In this document: positions 29,781 to 37,939 of the stretch, piece by piece
Position numbering within the stretch: the stretch's first letter is position 1
Layout: the number at the start of each line of letters is the position of its first letter
NCBI GenBank assembly: GCA_021771635.1
Contig: JAETOQ010000015.1
Coordinates: 1-43,412, forward strand
Source: Oscillospiraceae bacterium
Lineage (GTDB): Bacteria; Bacillota; Clostridia; Oscillospirales; Oscillospiraceae
Length of the DNA: 43,412 bases
Direction of reading: 5' to 3'
The notes under the pieces: model-generated
Database searches by the model: none
What the model was told of the DNA's origin: nothing
The model's input: only the letters and a program-made list of their open reading frames with translations
Made by a program: the position numbers and the translations under genes

Positions 29781-30130
29781 AGCAGATATTTCACCCCCGC
29801 GTAAAACAAGAAGGCGGCAAACAGCCACTTGAGAAATTTCGTGGAGACCTTGCCGTACAGCCTGCCGCCCAAAAAGCCGCCGATGAGGCCGCCGGCCAGA
29901 TAGGGCAGGGCGGTCATCAGAGACACGCCGCCCCGCCACACATAGATGGCGGCGGACACCAGGCACACCGGAAAGATGACGCCCACACAGGTGGCGTACA
30001 GCTTCCGCTGAGGCAGGTCCCCCCACCGGGAGAGAATGGGCAGGAACACCATCCCGCCCCCGCCGCCGAACAGCCCATTGGCAAGTCCCGCCGCGCCGCC
30101 GGCGATCCGCGCCGGCCAGTTGGACTTCAT
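29777..30130 (-). CDS. TSUP (TauE/SafE) half-transporter, first subunit
   Basis: This 117-residue protein has about four helices: IAGGAAGLANGLFGGGGGMVFLP is the TSUP repeat signature, then YATCVGVIFPVCLVSAAIYVW, LPYLAGGLIGGFLGGRL and LKWLFAAFLFYAGVKYLL. The ATG at 30130 is preceded by GGAGG at 7 nt. Its end is translationally coupled to the second half. The substrate is unknown. Confidence 0.87.
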   Translation of the reverse strand: MKSNWPARIAGGAAGLANGLFGGGGGMVFLPILSRWGDLPQRKLYATCVGVIFPVCLVSAAIYVWRGGVSLMTALPYLAGGLIGGFLGGRLYGKVSTKFLKWLFAAFLFYAGVKYLL

Positions 30131-30206
30131 CACACCGCCTCCCATCCAATATGTAGAGGGAGCCTTGGGGAGGAGCGGGCTCTTCCCCCAAGCTCCCGGC
30201 GCGGTG

Positions 30207-30398
30207 TTATTTCATTTTGAAGCTCTGGCAGTCGGTGCACTCCACCATAGTGGGGTTGGCCTCGTGGGTGCCCACCTGGATCTCGGTCAGACCGCAGTAC
30301 TGGGTATCCTGGCAGTGATGGGCGCAGTTATTCACGGTGCACTTGATGCTCTGGTTGGGGGTGCAGGCACAGCCGCTGTTGGTGCAATCCTTGTTCAT
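30207..30398 (-). CDS. Small cysteine-rich DUF1540-type protein
   Basis: This 63-residue protein contains CTVNNCAHHCQDTQYCGLTEIQVG and ECTDCQSF, the spacing of the DUF1540 domain of Firmicutes. Nine cysteines and two histidines suggest metal binding. AGGAGG lies 9 nt before the ATG. Such proteins are often present in spore-formers; their function is not established. Confidence 0.8.
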   Translation of the reverse strand: MNKDCTNSGCACTPNQSIKCTVNNCAHHCQDTQYCGLTEIQVGTHEANPTMVECTDCQSFKMK

Positions 30399-30467
30399 AA
30401 GAATGATCCTCCTGCGTGAAAGAATTTGGCTTTCCGCCGGTAGGTAGTGTGCGCAGGAGGCCGCAGA

Positions 30468-30641
30468 CTATGTATCGGATTTCTGCACGGAAAATTTTTC
30501 GCAGGCGGGTGCTTCGGGCTTGCGGAATTTCAGACGGGGATGGGCACAGTGCCCTTCATCAGTGGGGATGAAGTCATTTTTGCCGTGCTTGACATAGTGC
30601 TGATGATAGTATTTGCAGGTTTGACAAGTTTGATTTTTCAT
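30468..30641 (-). CDS. Small Cys/His-rich protein, 57 aa
   Basis: ATG at 30641 opens MKNQTCQTCKYYHQHYVKHG, then GHCAHPRLKFRKPEAPACEKF. Four cysteines in CxxC...C...C with GxCxxP and the final CxxF form a complete zinc-binding pattern seen in small clostridial proteins. The ribosome-binding site is weak (AGGA). The rightward frame over the same bases has a Cys/Gly-rich start and no site, so this strand is preferred. No specific function is known. Confidence 0.6.
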   Translation of the reverse strand: MKNQTCQTCKYYHQHYVKHGKNDFIPTDEGHCAHPRLKFRKPEAPACEKFSVQKSDT

Positions 30642-30687
30642 CTATATATCCTGGATCTTGCGTTACAAGCTTTCAAAGAAAAAGTCG

Positions 30688-30737
30688 TTGACGCGAGCAG
30701 GTAGATATGCTATCCTCTATACAGACCAACGGTTTGT
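30688..30737 (+). promoter_or_regulatory. tetR promoter with operator
   Basis: TTGACG at 30688-30693 and TATCCT at 30711-30716 are 17 nt apart. A palindrome-like site ACAGACCAACGGTTTGT follows at 30721-30737 over the RNA start. It shares the ACC-ACGGT core with the operator of the MFS promoter, so the repressor probably controls itself. Confidence 0.65.
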
Positions 30738-30799
30738 AAAAAGCGAAATGCGATAACAGGCAAGAAGGAGGTTTGAAAAAAGGTTTAGGTTAATAGGTG

Positions 30800-30828
30800 T
30801 ATTTGCGGTTATATTATTTGCGGTTATA
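30800..30828 (+). repeat. 14-bp direct repeat in tetR leader
   Basis: TATTTGCGGTTATA occurs at 30800-30813 and 30815-30828. It lies in a leader of about 160 nt that also holds AAGGAGG followed by a six-codon TTG-start frame ending TAA. The leader may be regulatory. Confidence 0.6.
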
Positions 30829-30879
30829 TAAAGAACACTTTTCAAATATCAAAAAAATATAGAGGAAAGGAGGGTTAGC

Positions 30880-31521
30880 ATGGCAAGAAATAAATATCCA
30901 GAAGAAACAGTCAAGCTGATTTTGGACGTTGCCACACGTTTATTCACAGAAAAGGGGTATGACGCTACATCTTTGCAGGACATCATCAATGATACAAAAC
31001 TTTCCAAAGGTGCAATCTATCATCACTTTGCGTCAAAAGAGGAAATTCTTGAAGCAATTTTTAACCGCATAGGAGAAGAAAACACCACAGCACTTGCCAA
31101 AATACGGGATGATAATACGTTAAATGGTATTGAGAAATTGCGGAGTATTTTCAAAGCAGCATTGTTCAACTCTAATCAAAGCCTTATGCTAACGGTTACT
31201 CCATGTTTATTAGATAATCCGCGTTTTTTGGCAATGCAGCTTCGACAACTATATCAAATAGTTGCACCAAAGTTTATTAAACCGATTTTACAGCAGGGGA
31301 TAGACGACAAAACAATTCAGGTTCAAAACCCCGGTGAATTGGCAGAGGCAATTATGGTTCTGTCAAATATATGGCTCAATCCGCTTGTTAGCATGACTGA
31401 CGAAATCGGTATGCGTAATCGTTGCATAACATTCAATACATTGCTGCAAGGTATGGGAATTGATCTGTTATTAGATGATGAAATGATCAATGGCTATATC
31501 AGCTACTGTAAAAAGAATTGA
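30880..31521 (+). CDS. TetR/AcrR-family repressor
   Basis: This 213-residue protein has an N-terminal HTH: VKLILDVATRLFTEKGYDATSLQDIINDTKLSKGAIYHHFASKEEIL, the TetR signature almost word for word. The C-terminal ligand domain is helical. GC content is far below the flanking genes, as in the MFS gene that follows. Two ACC-ACGGT type operators, one in each promoter, suggest it represses both itself and the pump until a drug-like ligand binds. Confidence 0.92.
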   Translation: MARNKYPEETVKLILDVATRLFTEKGYDATSLQDIINDTKLSKGAIYHHFASKEEILEAIFNRIGEENTTALAKIRDDNTLNGIEKLRSIFKAALFNSNQSLMLTVTPCLLDNPRFLAMQLRQLYQIVAPKFIKPILQQGIDDKTIQVQNPGELAEAIMVLSNIWLNPLVSMTDEIGMRNRCITFNTLLQGMGIDLLLDDEMINGYISYCKKN

Positions 31522-31537
31522 GCCGAATAAAAATAAA

Positions 31538-31567
31538 CTGCTCTGAAAATGAGCAGCTTATTTTAGG
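31538..31567 (+). terminator. Weak terminator between tetR and MFS gene
   Basis: CTGCTC and GAGCAG pair over a 7-nt loop, followed by CTTATTTT. It separates tetR from the next promoter. Confidence 0.5.
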
Positions 31568-31569
31568 AG

Positions 31570-31598
31570 TTGTTCAAACCGACGGTCGGTTCTATAAA
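31570..31598 (+). promoter_or_regulatory. MFS promoter with palindromic operator
   Basis: TTGTTC at 31570-31575 and TATAAA at 31593-31598 are 17 nt apart. The spacer holds the perfect palindrome AACCGACGGTCGGTT apart from its central base. A bound TetR dimer here would exclude RNA polymerase. Confidence 0.8.
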
Positions 31599-31621
31599 TA
31601 TATTTTAAGGAGGAAACTTCC

Positions 31622-32869
31622 ATGAAACAAAAAACGAAACTTTTCAGACGGGATTTTACACTTGTTGTGATCGGTCAAATTATTTCTCTATTTGGAAATG
31701 CTATTCTTCGCTTTGCTTTACCGCTTTATTTGCTAAAGGAAACAGGCTCCTCAGCTCTTTTCGGTGTCGTTACAGCGTGTTCCTTTGCGCCTATGGTTAT
31801 TTTATCAATGATAGGCGGCGTTTTAGCAGATAGGATAAACAAACGAAACATTATGGTTGTTTTGGATTTTTGTACTGCCGCTCTTATTACCATTTTCTAT
31901 TTTTCGCTTGGGGAAATACCTACTGTACCTCTGTTTATCATTGCCCTAATGCTTCTATACGGTATTTCCGGCACTTATCAGCCAGCGGTACAGGCAAGTA
32001 TTCCTTTGCTTGTAACCTCGGACAAACTCATGGCGGGCAATGCCGTAATCAATCAAGTAAATACATTATCCGGTTTATTGGGCCCGGCTCTTGGCGGCAT
32101 TATGTTTAGTGCATGGGGAATAAGCCCTATTCTCATTTTGAGTATCATCTGTTTTACTATTTCTGCCACTATGGAAGTGTTTATTCATATTCCATATCAA
32201 AAACGTCCACGCGAAACAAGTGTATTCACAGTCGCAAAAGAGGACTTGAAAGAGAGCTACCGTTTTGTGCGGACAGAAAAGCCTATTTTCTTTTCTGTTG
32301 TATTTCTGGTTTCGATTTTTAATCTCGTATTAAGTGCAGTTATGATTGTCGGTACTCCTATTTTAATTACGCAAGTATTAAAAATGTCTGATACCATGTA
32401 CGGTTTTACGCAAAGCGCACTTGCTTTAGGCGGTTTATGCGGAGGAATTATGACCGCGATTGTTGCAGAAAAAATAAGGCTTCAAAAGTCATACCTACTA
32501 TTGTTAGCCTGTTCCGCTTCGGTAGCACTTATGGGAATATCACTGTTTTTGAATGTTCCTGCAATCGTATCTTATTGGGTGATTACGTTAATGACATTTA
32601 CGGCAATGGGCGCGTCAACCTTATTCATGGTACAGATATATACAATGGTGCAGACACAAACGCCCCCGCAATTAGTCGGAAAGATCATGGCGGCGTTAAT
32701 TTCTATTGCTATGTGTGGGCAACCTATCGGGCAGGCAATCTATGGCGTATTATTTGATGTTTTCGCAAGTAATACATGGATCGTTTTAATTGGAGCGGCG
32801 TCTGCTGCTTTACTAATTTCTCTTTATTCAAAAAGGATATTTCTTCAATTAGAGGATAACAACAAATAA
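31622..32869 (+). CDS. MFS efflux transporter (macrolide-efflux-like)
   Basis: This 415-residue protein has twelve predicted membrane helices. The start (FTLVVIGQIISLFGNAILRFALPLYLLKETGS) and loop 2-3 (GGVLADRINKRNIMVVLD) follow the DHA3-type drug/H+ antiporters that include Mef pumps. It probably exports a hydrophobic drug or host compound under TetR control. AAGGAGG lies 7-8 nt before the ATG. Low GC content and A/T-ending codons set it and tetR apart from the neighbours, a sign of transfer. Confidence 0.88.
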   Translation: MKQKTKLFRRDFTLVVIGQIISLFGNAILRFALPLYLLKETGSSALFGVVTACSFAPMVILSMIGGVLADRINKRNIMVVLDFCTAALITIFYFSLGEIPTVPLFIIALMLLYGISGTYQPAVQASIPLLVTSDKLMAGNAVINQVNTLSGLLGPALGGIMFSAWGISPILILSIICFTISATMEVFIHIPYQKRPRETSVFTVAKEDLKESYRFVRTEKPIFFSVVFLVSIFNLVLSAVMIVGTPILITQVLKMSDTMYGFTQSALALGGLCGGIMTAIVAEKIRLQKSYLLLLACSASVALMGISLFLNVPAIVSYWVITLMTFTAMGASTLFMVQIYTMVQTQTPPQLVGKIMAALISIAMCGQPIGQAIYGVLFDVFASNTWIVLIGAASAALLISLYSKRIFLQLEDNNK

Positions 32870-32910
32870 GGAATATTTTTGGAATACGCCGCGGATCATT
32901 GTATCGTAAT

Positions 32911-32940
32911 AGAAAAAGAGGAGCCATAGGCTCCTCTTTT
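32911..32940. terminator. Two-way terminator
   Basis: AGAGGAGCC and GGCTCCTCT pair over the loop ATA, with A-rich sequence on the left and TTTT on the right, so it can stop both the MFS transcript and the convergent mgtE transcript. Confidence 0.85.
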
Positions 32941-32946
32941 CATGTT

Positions 32947-34332
32947 TTAGATACCCAAAAACATGGTGGCGAACCGGAAATAGATCAGCAGGGAGAGAGA
33001 GTCCACGATCGTAGAGATGAAAGGCGAGGCCATCACCGCCGGATCGAAGCCGATCTTTTCCGCCAGAATGGGCAGCGTGCAGCCCACCAGCTTGGCACAC
33101 ACCACGGTGCCCACCAGCGTGGCGCATACCACCAGCGCCACCATGGGTGTCACGGTAGGGTTGTGCATCAGCCAGCGGTCTACCAGCATCATTTTGCCAA
33201 AGTTGGCGGCGGCCAGGCAGAGACCGCAGCAGATGGACACCCGGAACTCCTTCCACAGCACCTGGAGGGAATCGGAGAACCGCACCTCCCCCAGGGACAG
33301 GGCGCGGATGATGGCCGTGGAGGCCTGGGTGCCGCTGTTGCCGCCGGTGCCGGACAACATAGGTACGAAAGAGGTGAGAATGGCACAGGACATGAGGGCG
33401 TCCTCAAAGTGGGTGAGGATAATGCCGGTAAAGGTGGCGGAGAGCATCAGGATCATCAGCCAGGGGGTGCGGGCTTTCCAGGTCTCGAATACACCGGTCT
33501 TGAGGTAGGGCTTGTCGGAGGGCAGCATGGCCGCCATCAGCTCGATATCCTCCGTGGTCTCCTCCTCGATGACGTCCATGGCGTCATCGACGGTGACGAT
33601 GCCCACCAGGCGATTCTCTGTGTCCACCACCGGCAGCGCCAGAAAGTCATATTTGCTCAGGGCCTGGGCGGTGGTCTCCTGGTCATCCAGCGTCTGGACG
33701 GAGATAAAGTTCCGCTCCATGATGTCGCCGATGACATCGTCCTCCTCCGCCAGCAGCAGCGTCCGGATGGACAGCAGGCCGATAAGGCAGCGGTTGGCAT
33801 CGGTCACGTAGCAGATGTTGATGGTCTCCTTGTCAGGACCGGTGCGGCGGATGCGCTTCAGGGCGTCCTCCACCGTCATGGACGCCTTCAGGTCCACAAA
33901 CTCTGTGGTCATGATGCTGCCGGCGGAGTCCTCCGGATATTTCAGGATCTCGTTGATGCTCTTTCGCATCTCCGGGTCGGAGTGCTTCAGGATGCGCTTG
34001 ACCACATTGGCGGGCATTTCCTCCACGATGTCGACGGTGTCGTCCAGATACAGTTCGTCCAGGACCTCTTTCAGCTCGGTATTGGAAAAGCCCCGGATCA
34101 GCATCTCCTGCTCATCGGAGTCCAGCTCCACGAACACCTCCGCCGCCTGCTCCTTGGGCAGCAGGCGGAACAGCAGGGGCAGACGGGCCTCATCCAGATC
34201 CGCGCAGAGTACTGCGATATCCGCCGCTTCCATGGAGAGCAGAAGGTCCCGCAGCTCGGCATAGCGTTTTCGGGAGAGCAGATCCTCGATTTTTTCCAAC
34301 ATTTCCGCTCGTTCGCTCTCAAATTCAAACAC
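32947..34332 (-). CDS. mgtE: MgtE-type magnesium transporter
   Basis: This 461-residue protein starts at GTG 34332 with AGGAGG 9 nt upstream; longer frames run through the riboswitch. The N-terminal superhelical domain (LLSMEAADIAVLCADLDEARLPLLFRLLPKEQAAEVF) is followed by a CBS pair (GSIMTTEFVDLK..., IMERNFISVQ...ALPVVD). Five membrane helices carry VPMLSGTGGNSGTQASTAIIRAL, the MgtE signature with the pore region, and ASPFISTIVDSLSLLIYF. The cytoplasmic domains close the pore when Mg2+ is plentiful. Expression is set by the M-box element upstream. Confidence 0.95.
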   Translation of the reverse strand: MFEFESERAEMLEKIEDLLSRKRYAELRDLLLSMEAADIAVLCADLDEARLPLLFRLLPKEQAAEVFVELDSDEQEMLIRGFSNTELKEVLDELYLDDTVDIVEEMPANVVKRILKHSDPEMRKSINEILKYPEDSAGSIMTTEFVDLKASMTVEDALKRIRRTGPDKETINICYVTDANRCLIGLLSIRTLLLAEEDDVIGDIMERNFISVQTLDDQETTAQALSKYDFLALPVVDTENRLVGIVTVDDAMDVIEEETTEDIELMAAMLPSDKPYLKTGVFETWKARTPWLMILMLSATFTGIILTHFEDALMSCAILTSFVPMLSGTGGNSGTQASTAIIRALSLGEVRFSDSLQVLWKEFRVSICCGLCLAAANFGKMMLVDRWLMHNPTVTPMVALVVCATLVGTVVCAKLVGCTLPILAEKIGFDPAVMASPFISTIVDSLSLLIYFRFATMFLGI

Positions 34333-34360
34333 AGCGCGCGACCTCCTTTCTCCTGTCTGA

Positions 34361-34401
34361 CAAAATAAAAGTCCCCACTCGTTCCGTCCGGTACAAGTGG
34401 A
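34361..34401 (-). terminator. Riboswitch-controlled terminator before mgtE
   Basis: On the minus strand CCACTTGT and ACGAGTGG pair, followed by GGACTTTTATTTTG. The loop contains ACCGGAC, which can instead pair with GTCCGGT at the 5' edge of the aptamer, giving two exclusive folds. Confidence 0.75.
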
Positions 34402-34588
34402 GAAATGCTCCTGCCGGGAGGACCCATTAGGATTCTCCCCCAACCGTTCAAGCTTTAGCCTCACAAGGCGGTGAAATCGCGTTAGATGATACCTTCGTGT
34501 TCGATATCGCCTGTTCAAACCCTCTCATGATGTCTCCATCACTCTGCGGCAGCGATCCATATCCCTGTGGTAGCCTTACCTACCGGAC
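34386..34588 (-). promoter_or_regulatory. M-box (ykoK-type) magnesium riboswitch
   Basis: The leader of mgtE matches the M-box consensus on the minus strand: GGTAGGTAAGGCTACC (34569-34584), then CGCTGCCGC with GATGGAGACATC, a GAGAGGGTTTGAACAGGCG-type segment, and near the 3' end CCTAATGGGTCC with a closing stem. In this class Mg2+ compacts the aptamer and allows the terminator to form, shutting off the transporter gene. Confidence 0.88.
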
Positions 34589-34609
34589 ATGATTTGATTT
34601 TCTATTGTT

Positions 34610-34638
34610 ATATTATGCTAAAAATCCACCACTGTCAA
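34610..34638 (-). promoter_or_regulatory. mgtE promoter
   Basis: On the minus strand TTGACA at 34633-34638 and TAATAT at 34610-34615 have a 17-nt spacer; RNA would start near 34602, about 15 nt before the riboswitch. Confidence 0.85.
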
Positions 34639-34685
34639 CCCGAGACGACAGAAACCCGGACGGAATTTTGCGGGGGGAAAATATC

Positions 34686-34714
34686 TTGTGAGCCATATGG
34701 AAACGTGATATAAT
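34686..34714 (+). promoter_or_regulatory. radC promoter
   Basis: TTGTGA at 34686-34691 and TATAAT at 34709-34714 are 17 nt apart, about 58 bp before the radC ATG. It diverges from the mgtE promoter. Confidence 0.8.
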
Positions 34715-34771
34715 AAGACATTCCAGCATTCTCACACATTTTTGATATTTGGGCCGGGGGAGGGCACCGGA

Positions 34772-35467
34772 ATGGGGATCCATGACGGACATCGGGAGAA
34801 AATGAGACAGCGTTTTTTGAAGGGCGGATTGGAGTCCTTCGCGGACCATGAGGCATTGGAACTGCTGCTTTATTACGCAATTCCCAGAAAGGACACCAAT
34901 CCCATCGCCCACGCCCTGATGGACCGCTATGGATCTTTGTCTGCGGTGCTGACCGCTCCGGTGGAGGATCTGCGGAAGGTGGAAGGCATTGGGGAGAACG
35001 CGGCGGTTTTGCTGAAGCTGGCCCCACAGCTGTGCCGCAAGGCCCGGATGGCGGACGCGGAGCAGGAGACAGTGCTCAACTCCAGCGAGCGGGCGGGTGC
35101 CTATCTGCTGGAACGGTTTGCGGATGCGAGAAATGAAGTGGTGTACCAGCTGTGTCTGGACCGGAAGGGGAAGCTGATCGCCTGCAAGTGCTTGGGGGAG
35201 GGCGGCGTGACCAATGCGGAGCTGGACCTGCGCAAAGTGATGGAGAACGCCATCCTGACCTCCGCCAGCGCCGTCATTCTGGCCCACAACCACCCCAGCG
35301 GGATCGCCCTGCCCTCTGAAGACGATTATACGACCACGGACCGGGTAAAAAAGGCGCTGCAGACCATCGGCGTGCAACTGGCGGACCATATCATCGTGGC
35401 GGACGGGGATTTTGTGTCCATGGCGGATTCGGGATATCTGGATGGAAAGACAGATATGATGCCATAA
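34772..35467 (+). CDS. radC: RadC/JAB-domain protein
   Basis: This 231-residue protein has an N-terminal helix-hairpin-helix part (DHEALELLLYYAIPRKDTNPIAHALM and LRKVEGIGENAAVLL). The C-terminal JAB1/MPN metalloprotease-like domain has HNHPSGIALPSEDD, the JAMM zinc motif, preceded by the upstream glutamate region. The biochemical role of RadC is unsettled despite its name. GGGGGAGGG lies 7 nt before the ATG at 34772. The next gene in the same direction is uvrB, though with its own promoter. Confidence 0.9.
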   Translation: MGIHDGHREKMRQRFLKGGLESFADHEALELLLYYAIPRKDTNPIAHALMDRYGSLSAVLTAPVEDLRKVEGIGENAAVLLKLAPQLCRKARMADAEQETVLNSSERAGAYLLERFADARNEVVYQLCLDRKGKLIACKCLGEGGVTNAELDLRKVMENAILTSASAVILAHNHPSGIALPSEDDYTTTDRVKKALQTIGVQLADHIIVADGDFVSMADSGYLDGKTDMMP

Positions 35468-35481
35468 AGTCGAACAATTGT

Positions 35482-35510
35482 TTGCTTTCCGGCGGACGAT
35501 GTGATAGAAT
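35482..35510 (+). promoter_or_regulatory. Probable uvrB promoter
   Basis: TTGCTT at 35482-35487 and TAGAAT at 35505-35510 are 17 nt apart. It lies just before the decayed copy of the uvrB start, so the leader of uvrB would be about 240 nt. No LexA-type GAACNNNNGTTC box was seen in this gap. Confidence 0.6.
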
Positions 35511-35523
35511 CGATGGAGAAGCC

Positions 35524-35587
35524 TTATCTGCGGGGAACGAACGATACCGAAACTTGAAGTCATTTCTGAATATCACCCCTCCGGCGG
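35524..35587 (+). pseudogene. Decayed copy of the uvrB 5' end
   Basis: The sequence matches 35738-35801 (leader, start codon and about 14 codons of uvrB), roughly 80 percent identical. The copy reads (I)PKLEVISEYHPSGG against [15 protein letters not shown] in uvrB. Its start codon has become ATA. The two copies are 214 bp apart. Confidence 0.75.
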
Positions 35588-35757
35588 TGCCCCCACAAAA
35601 GCGGCGCTTTTGCGGGAACCCATGGTTTGACTGAAACAGGCGGGCACAGCCCGTCCGTCTCAAAATTTTGACAAAGGACTTGTACGCCGCGGTGCGGCAC
35701 CGGGCCCGCTGGCTGACCGCCGCGTGAAATACGATCCTAATTTGCGGAGAAGAAACT
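35588..35757. other. Insert between the two uvrB 5' copies
   Basis: This GC-rich stretch contains the inverted repeat CAAAAGCGGCGCTTTTG (35596-35612) and a GCCGC-rich part near 35688-35725. No gene was seen. It looks like a small non-coding insertion whose arrival duplicated the uvrB start. Confidence 0.45.
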
Positions 35758-37728
35758 ATGCCGAAATTTGAAGTCGTTTCTGAATACCAGCCCTCCGGCG
35801 ATCAGCCCCAGGCCATCAACGCGCTGGCGGAGGGTATCGAGAACGGACTGAAGGAGCAGGTGCTGCTGGGCGTCACCGGCTCCGGCAAGACCTTTACCAT
35901 GGCCAAGGTCATCGAGAAGATCCAGCGCCCCACCCTGGTGCTGGCCCATAACAAGACACTGGCGGCCCAGCTGTGCGCGGAGTTCAAGGAATTTTTCCCC
36001 AACAACGCGGTGGAATACTTTGTCTCCTACTACGATTACTACCAGCCCGAGGCTTATATCCCCCACACGGACACCTATATTGCCAAGGACGCCTCCACCA
36101 ATGAGGAGATCGACCGCCTGCGGCTGTCCGCCACCTGCGCCCTGCTGGAGCGCCGGGATGTGATCGTGGTGGCCTCTGTCTCCTGCATCTACGGCCTGGG
36201 CGAGCCGGACGACTTCGCCAAGTTGGTGGTGTCCCTCCGGGTGGGGGCGGAGTGGGACCGGGACGAGCTGCTGCGGCGGCTGGTGGAGATCCGGTACGAG
36301 CGCAACGACATCGCCTTTGAGCGGAATATGTTCCGTGTCCGGGGCGACACGGTGGAGCTCTATCCCGCCTACTACAAGGACCACGCCATCCGGGTGGAGT
36401 TCTTTGGGGACGAGATCGACCGGATCAGCGACTTCAATCCCGTCACCGGCTCCGTGAACCGGGTGCTGAACCACGTCGCCATCTATCCCGCCAGCCATTA
36501 CGTCACCACCAAGGAGAAAATGGACCGGGCCATCGGCGAGATCCGGAAAGAGCTGGAGGAGCAGGTCCAATACTTTACAGACAACGACCAGCTGGTGGAG
36601 GCCCAGCGCATCCGCCAGCGGACGGAATATGACATGGAGATGATGGCGGAGCTGGGCTATTGCTCCGGCATCGAGAACTACTCCCGCATCATCTCCGACC
36701 GGCCCGCCGGATCCGCGCCCATGACGCTGCTGGACTTCTTCCCGGAGGACTTCGTGCTGTTCGTGGACGAGAGCCACGTGACGCTGCCCCAGGTCCGGGC
36801 CATGTACAACGGTGACCATGCCCGGAAAGACAGCCTGGTGAAATACGGCTTCCGCCTGCCCTGCGCCTATGACAACCGCCCCTTGAAATTTGAGGAGTTT
36901 GAGGCGCATGTGGGCCAGGCGGTGTTTGTCTCCGCCACGCCTGGCCCCTACGAACGGGAGCGGGCGGACCAGGTGGTGGAGCAGGTCATCCGGCCCACGG
37001 GCCTGCTGGACCCCCGGGTGGAGGTGCGGCCCGTCACCGGCCAGATCGATGACCTGATGGCGGAGATCAACCAGCGGGCCGCCAGAAACGAGCGTGTCCT
37101 TGTCACAACACTGACCAAGAAAATGGCGGAGGACCTGACGGAATATTTCAAAAACGCCGGCATCCGGGTGCGGTATATGCACTCGGACGTGCAGACCATC
37201 GAGCGGATGGAGATCATCCGGGACCTGCGGCTGGGCGAGTTCGACGTGCTGGTGGGCATCAACCTCCTGCGGGAGGGCCTGGACCTGCCGGAGGTCAGCC
37301 TGGTGGCGGTGCTGGACGCGGACAAGGAGGGCTTCCTCCGCAGCGAGACGTCCCTGATCCAGACCATCGGCCGCGCCGCCCGAAACGCCGAGGGCCTGGT
37401 CATCCTGTATGCAGATGAAATCACTCCCTCCATGCGGGCGGCCATGGAGGAGACGGAGCGCCGCCGGACTATTCAGGACAATTTCAACAAGGAGCACGGC
37501 ATTGTGCCCAAGACCATCATCAAGAGCGTTCGGGAGGTCCTGGAGATCTCCAAGACGGCAGAGGAGGACACCATCCGGGGCCGGAAAAAGCGGAAGCTTT
37601 CGGAGCAGGAGCGCGCCGCCGAGATCGCCAAGCTGGAAAAGGAAATGAAGGAAGCCAGCAAGATGCTGGAGTTCGAGTACGCGGCGGTGCTGCGTGACCG
37701 GATCATTGAGCTGCGGGGAGAAAGATAG
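35758..37728 (+). CDS. uvrB: UvrABC excinuclease subunit B
   Basis: This 656-residue protein is the usual UvrB length. Walker A GVTGSGKT is at residues 38-45, followed by the beta-hairpin region [21 protein letters not shown]. The DEAD-like [11 protein letters not shown], helicase motifs in [33 protein letters not shown] and the QTIGRAARN motif are present. The C-terminal UVR motif ends [20 protein letters not shown]. It verifies DNA damage and positions UvrC for incision. Both ends of the gene are partly duplicated in the flanking DNA. UvrA and UvrC are not in the window. Confidence 0.97.
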   Translation: MPKFEVVSEYQPSGDQPQAINALAEGIENGLKEQVLLGVTGSGKTFTMAKVIEKIQRPTLVLAHNKTLAAQLCAEFKEFFPNNAVEYFVSYYDYYQPEAYIPHTDTYIAKDASTNEEIDRLRLSATCALLERRDVIVVASVSCIYGLGEPDDFAKLVVSLRVGAEWDRDELLRRLVEIRYERNDIAFERNMFRVRGDTVELYPAYYKDHAIRVEFFGDEIDRISDFNPVTGSVNRVLNHVAIYPASHYVTTKEKMDRAIGEIRKELEEQVQYFTDNDQLVEAQRIRQRTEYDMEMMAELGYCSGIENYSRIISDRPAGSAPMTLLDFFPEDFVLFVDESHVTLPQVRAMYNGDHARKDSLVKYGFRLPCAYDNRPLKFEEFEAHVGQAVFVSATPGPYERERADQVVEQVIRPTGLLDPRVEVRPVTGQIDDLMAEINQRAARNERVLVTTLTKKMAEDLTEYFKNAGIRVRYMHSDVQTIERMEIIRDLRLGEFDVLVGINLLREGLDLPEVSLVAVLDADKEGFLRSETSLIQTIGRAARNAEGLVILYADEITPSMRAAMEETERRRTIQDNFNKEHGIVPKTIIKSVREVLEISKTAEEDTIRGRKKRKLSEQERAAEIAKLEKEMKEASKMLEFEYAAVLRDRIIELRGER

Positions 37729-37738
37729 CTTCCTTCAT

Positions 37739-37871
37739 TTCCAATGCGATCAGACACAAAGGGCTCCCGCGCGAGCCCAACGAAGTGGGTCGCGTGGGAA
37801 GAGGAGCGGCAGCGGAATGAGAGAGCTTTCGGCACAGCCGGAAGCGAAGGATATGGAGCTTGCCGCGACGC
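37739..37871 (+). repeat. Probable dispersed intergenic repeat element
   Basis: The stretch holds GGGCTCCCGCGCGAGCCC, then AACGAAGTGGGTCGCGTGGG and GAGGAGCGGCAGCGGAATG. I associate this phrase (in one frame KGSRASPTKWVAWEEE) with dispersed non-coding repeats of Oscillospiraceae genomes that often give spurious ORFs. Here it separates the true end of uvrB from a copied end. Confidence 0.55.
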
Positions 37872-37923
37872 GATGCTGGAGTTCGAGTACGCGGCGGTGC
37901 TGCGTGACCGGATCATTGAGCTG
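37872..37923 (+). pseudogene. Exact 52-bp copy of the uvrB 3' end
   Basis: Bases 37872-37923 are identical to 37662-37713 and encode the UVR-motif tail [17 protein letters not shown]. The copy runs on through GAGAGGGGAGAAATGA and supplies the ribosome-binding site of the next gene. The distance between copies is 210 bp. Confidence 0.9.
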
Positions 37924-37939
37924 AGAGGGGAGAAATGAC

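Noticed and set aside
37744..37938. 64-codon ORF after uvrB
   Set aside because: It consists of a dispersed repeat fused to a copy of the uvrB tail and lacks its own start site.
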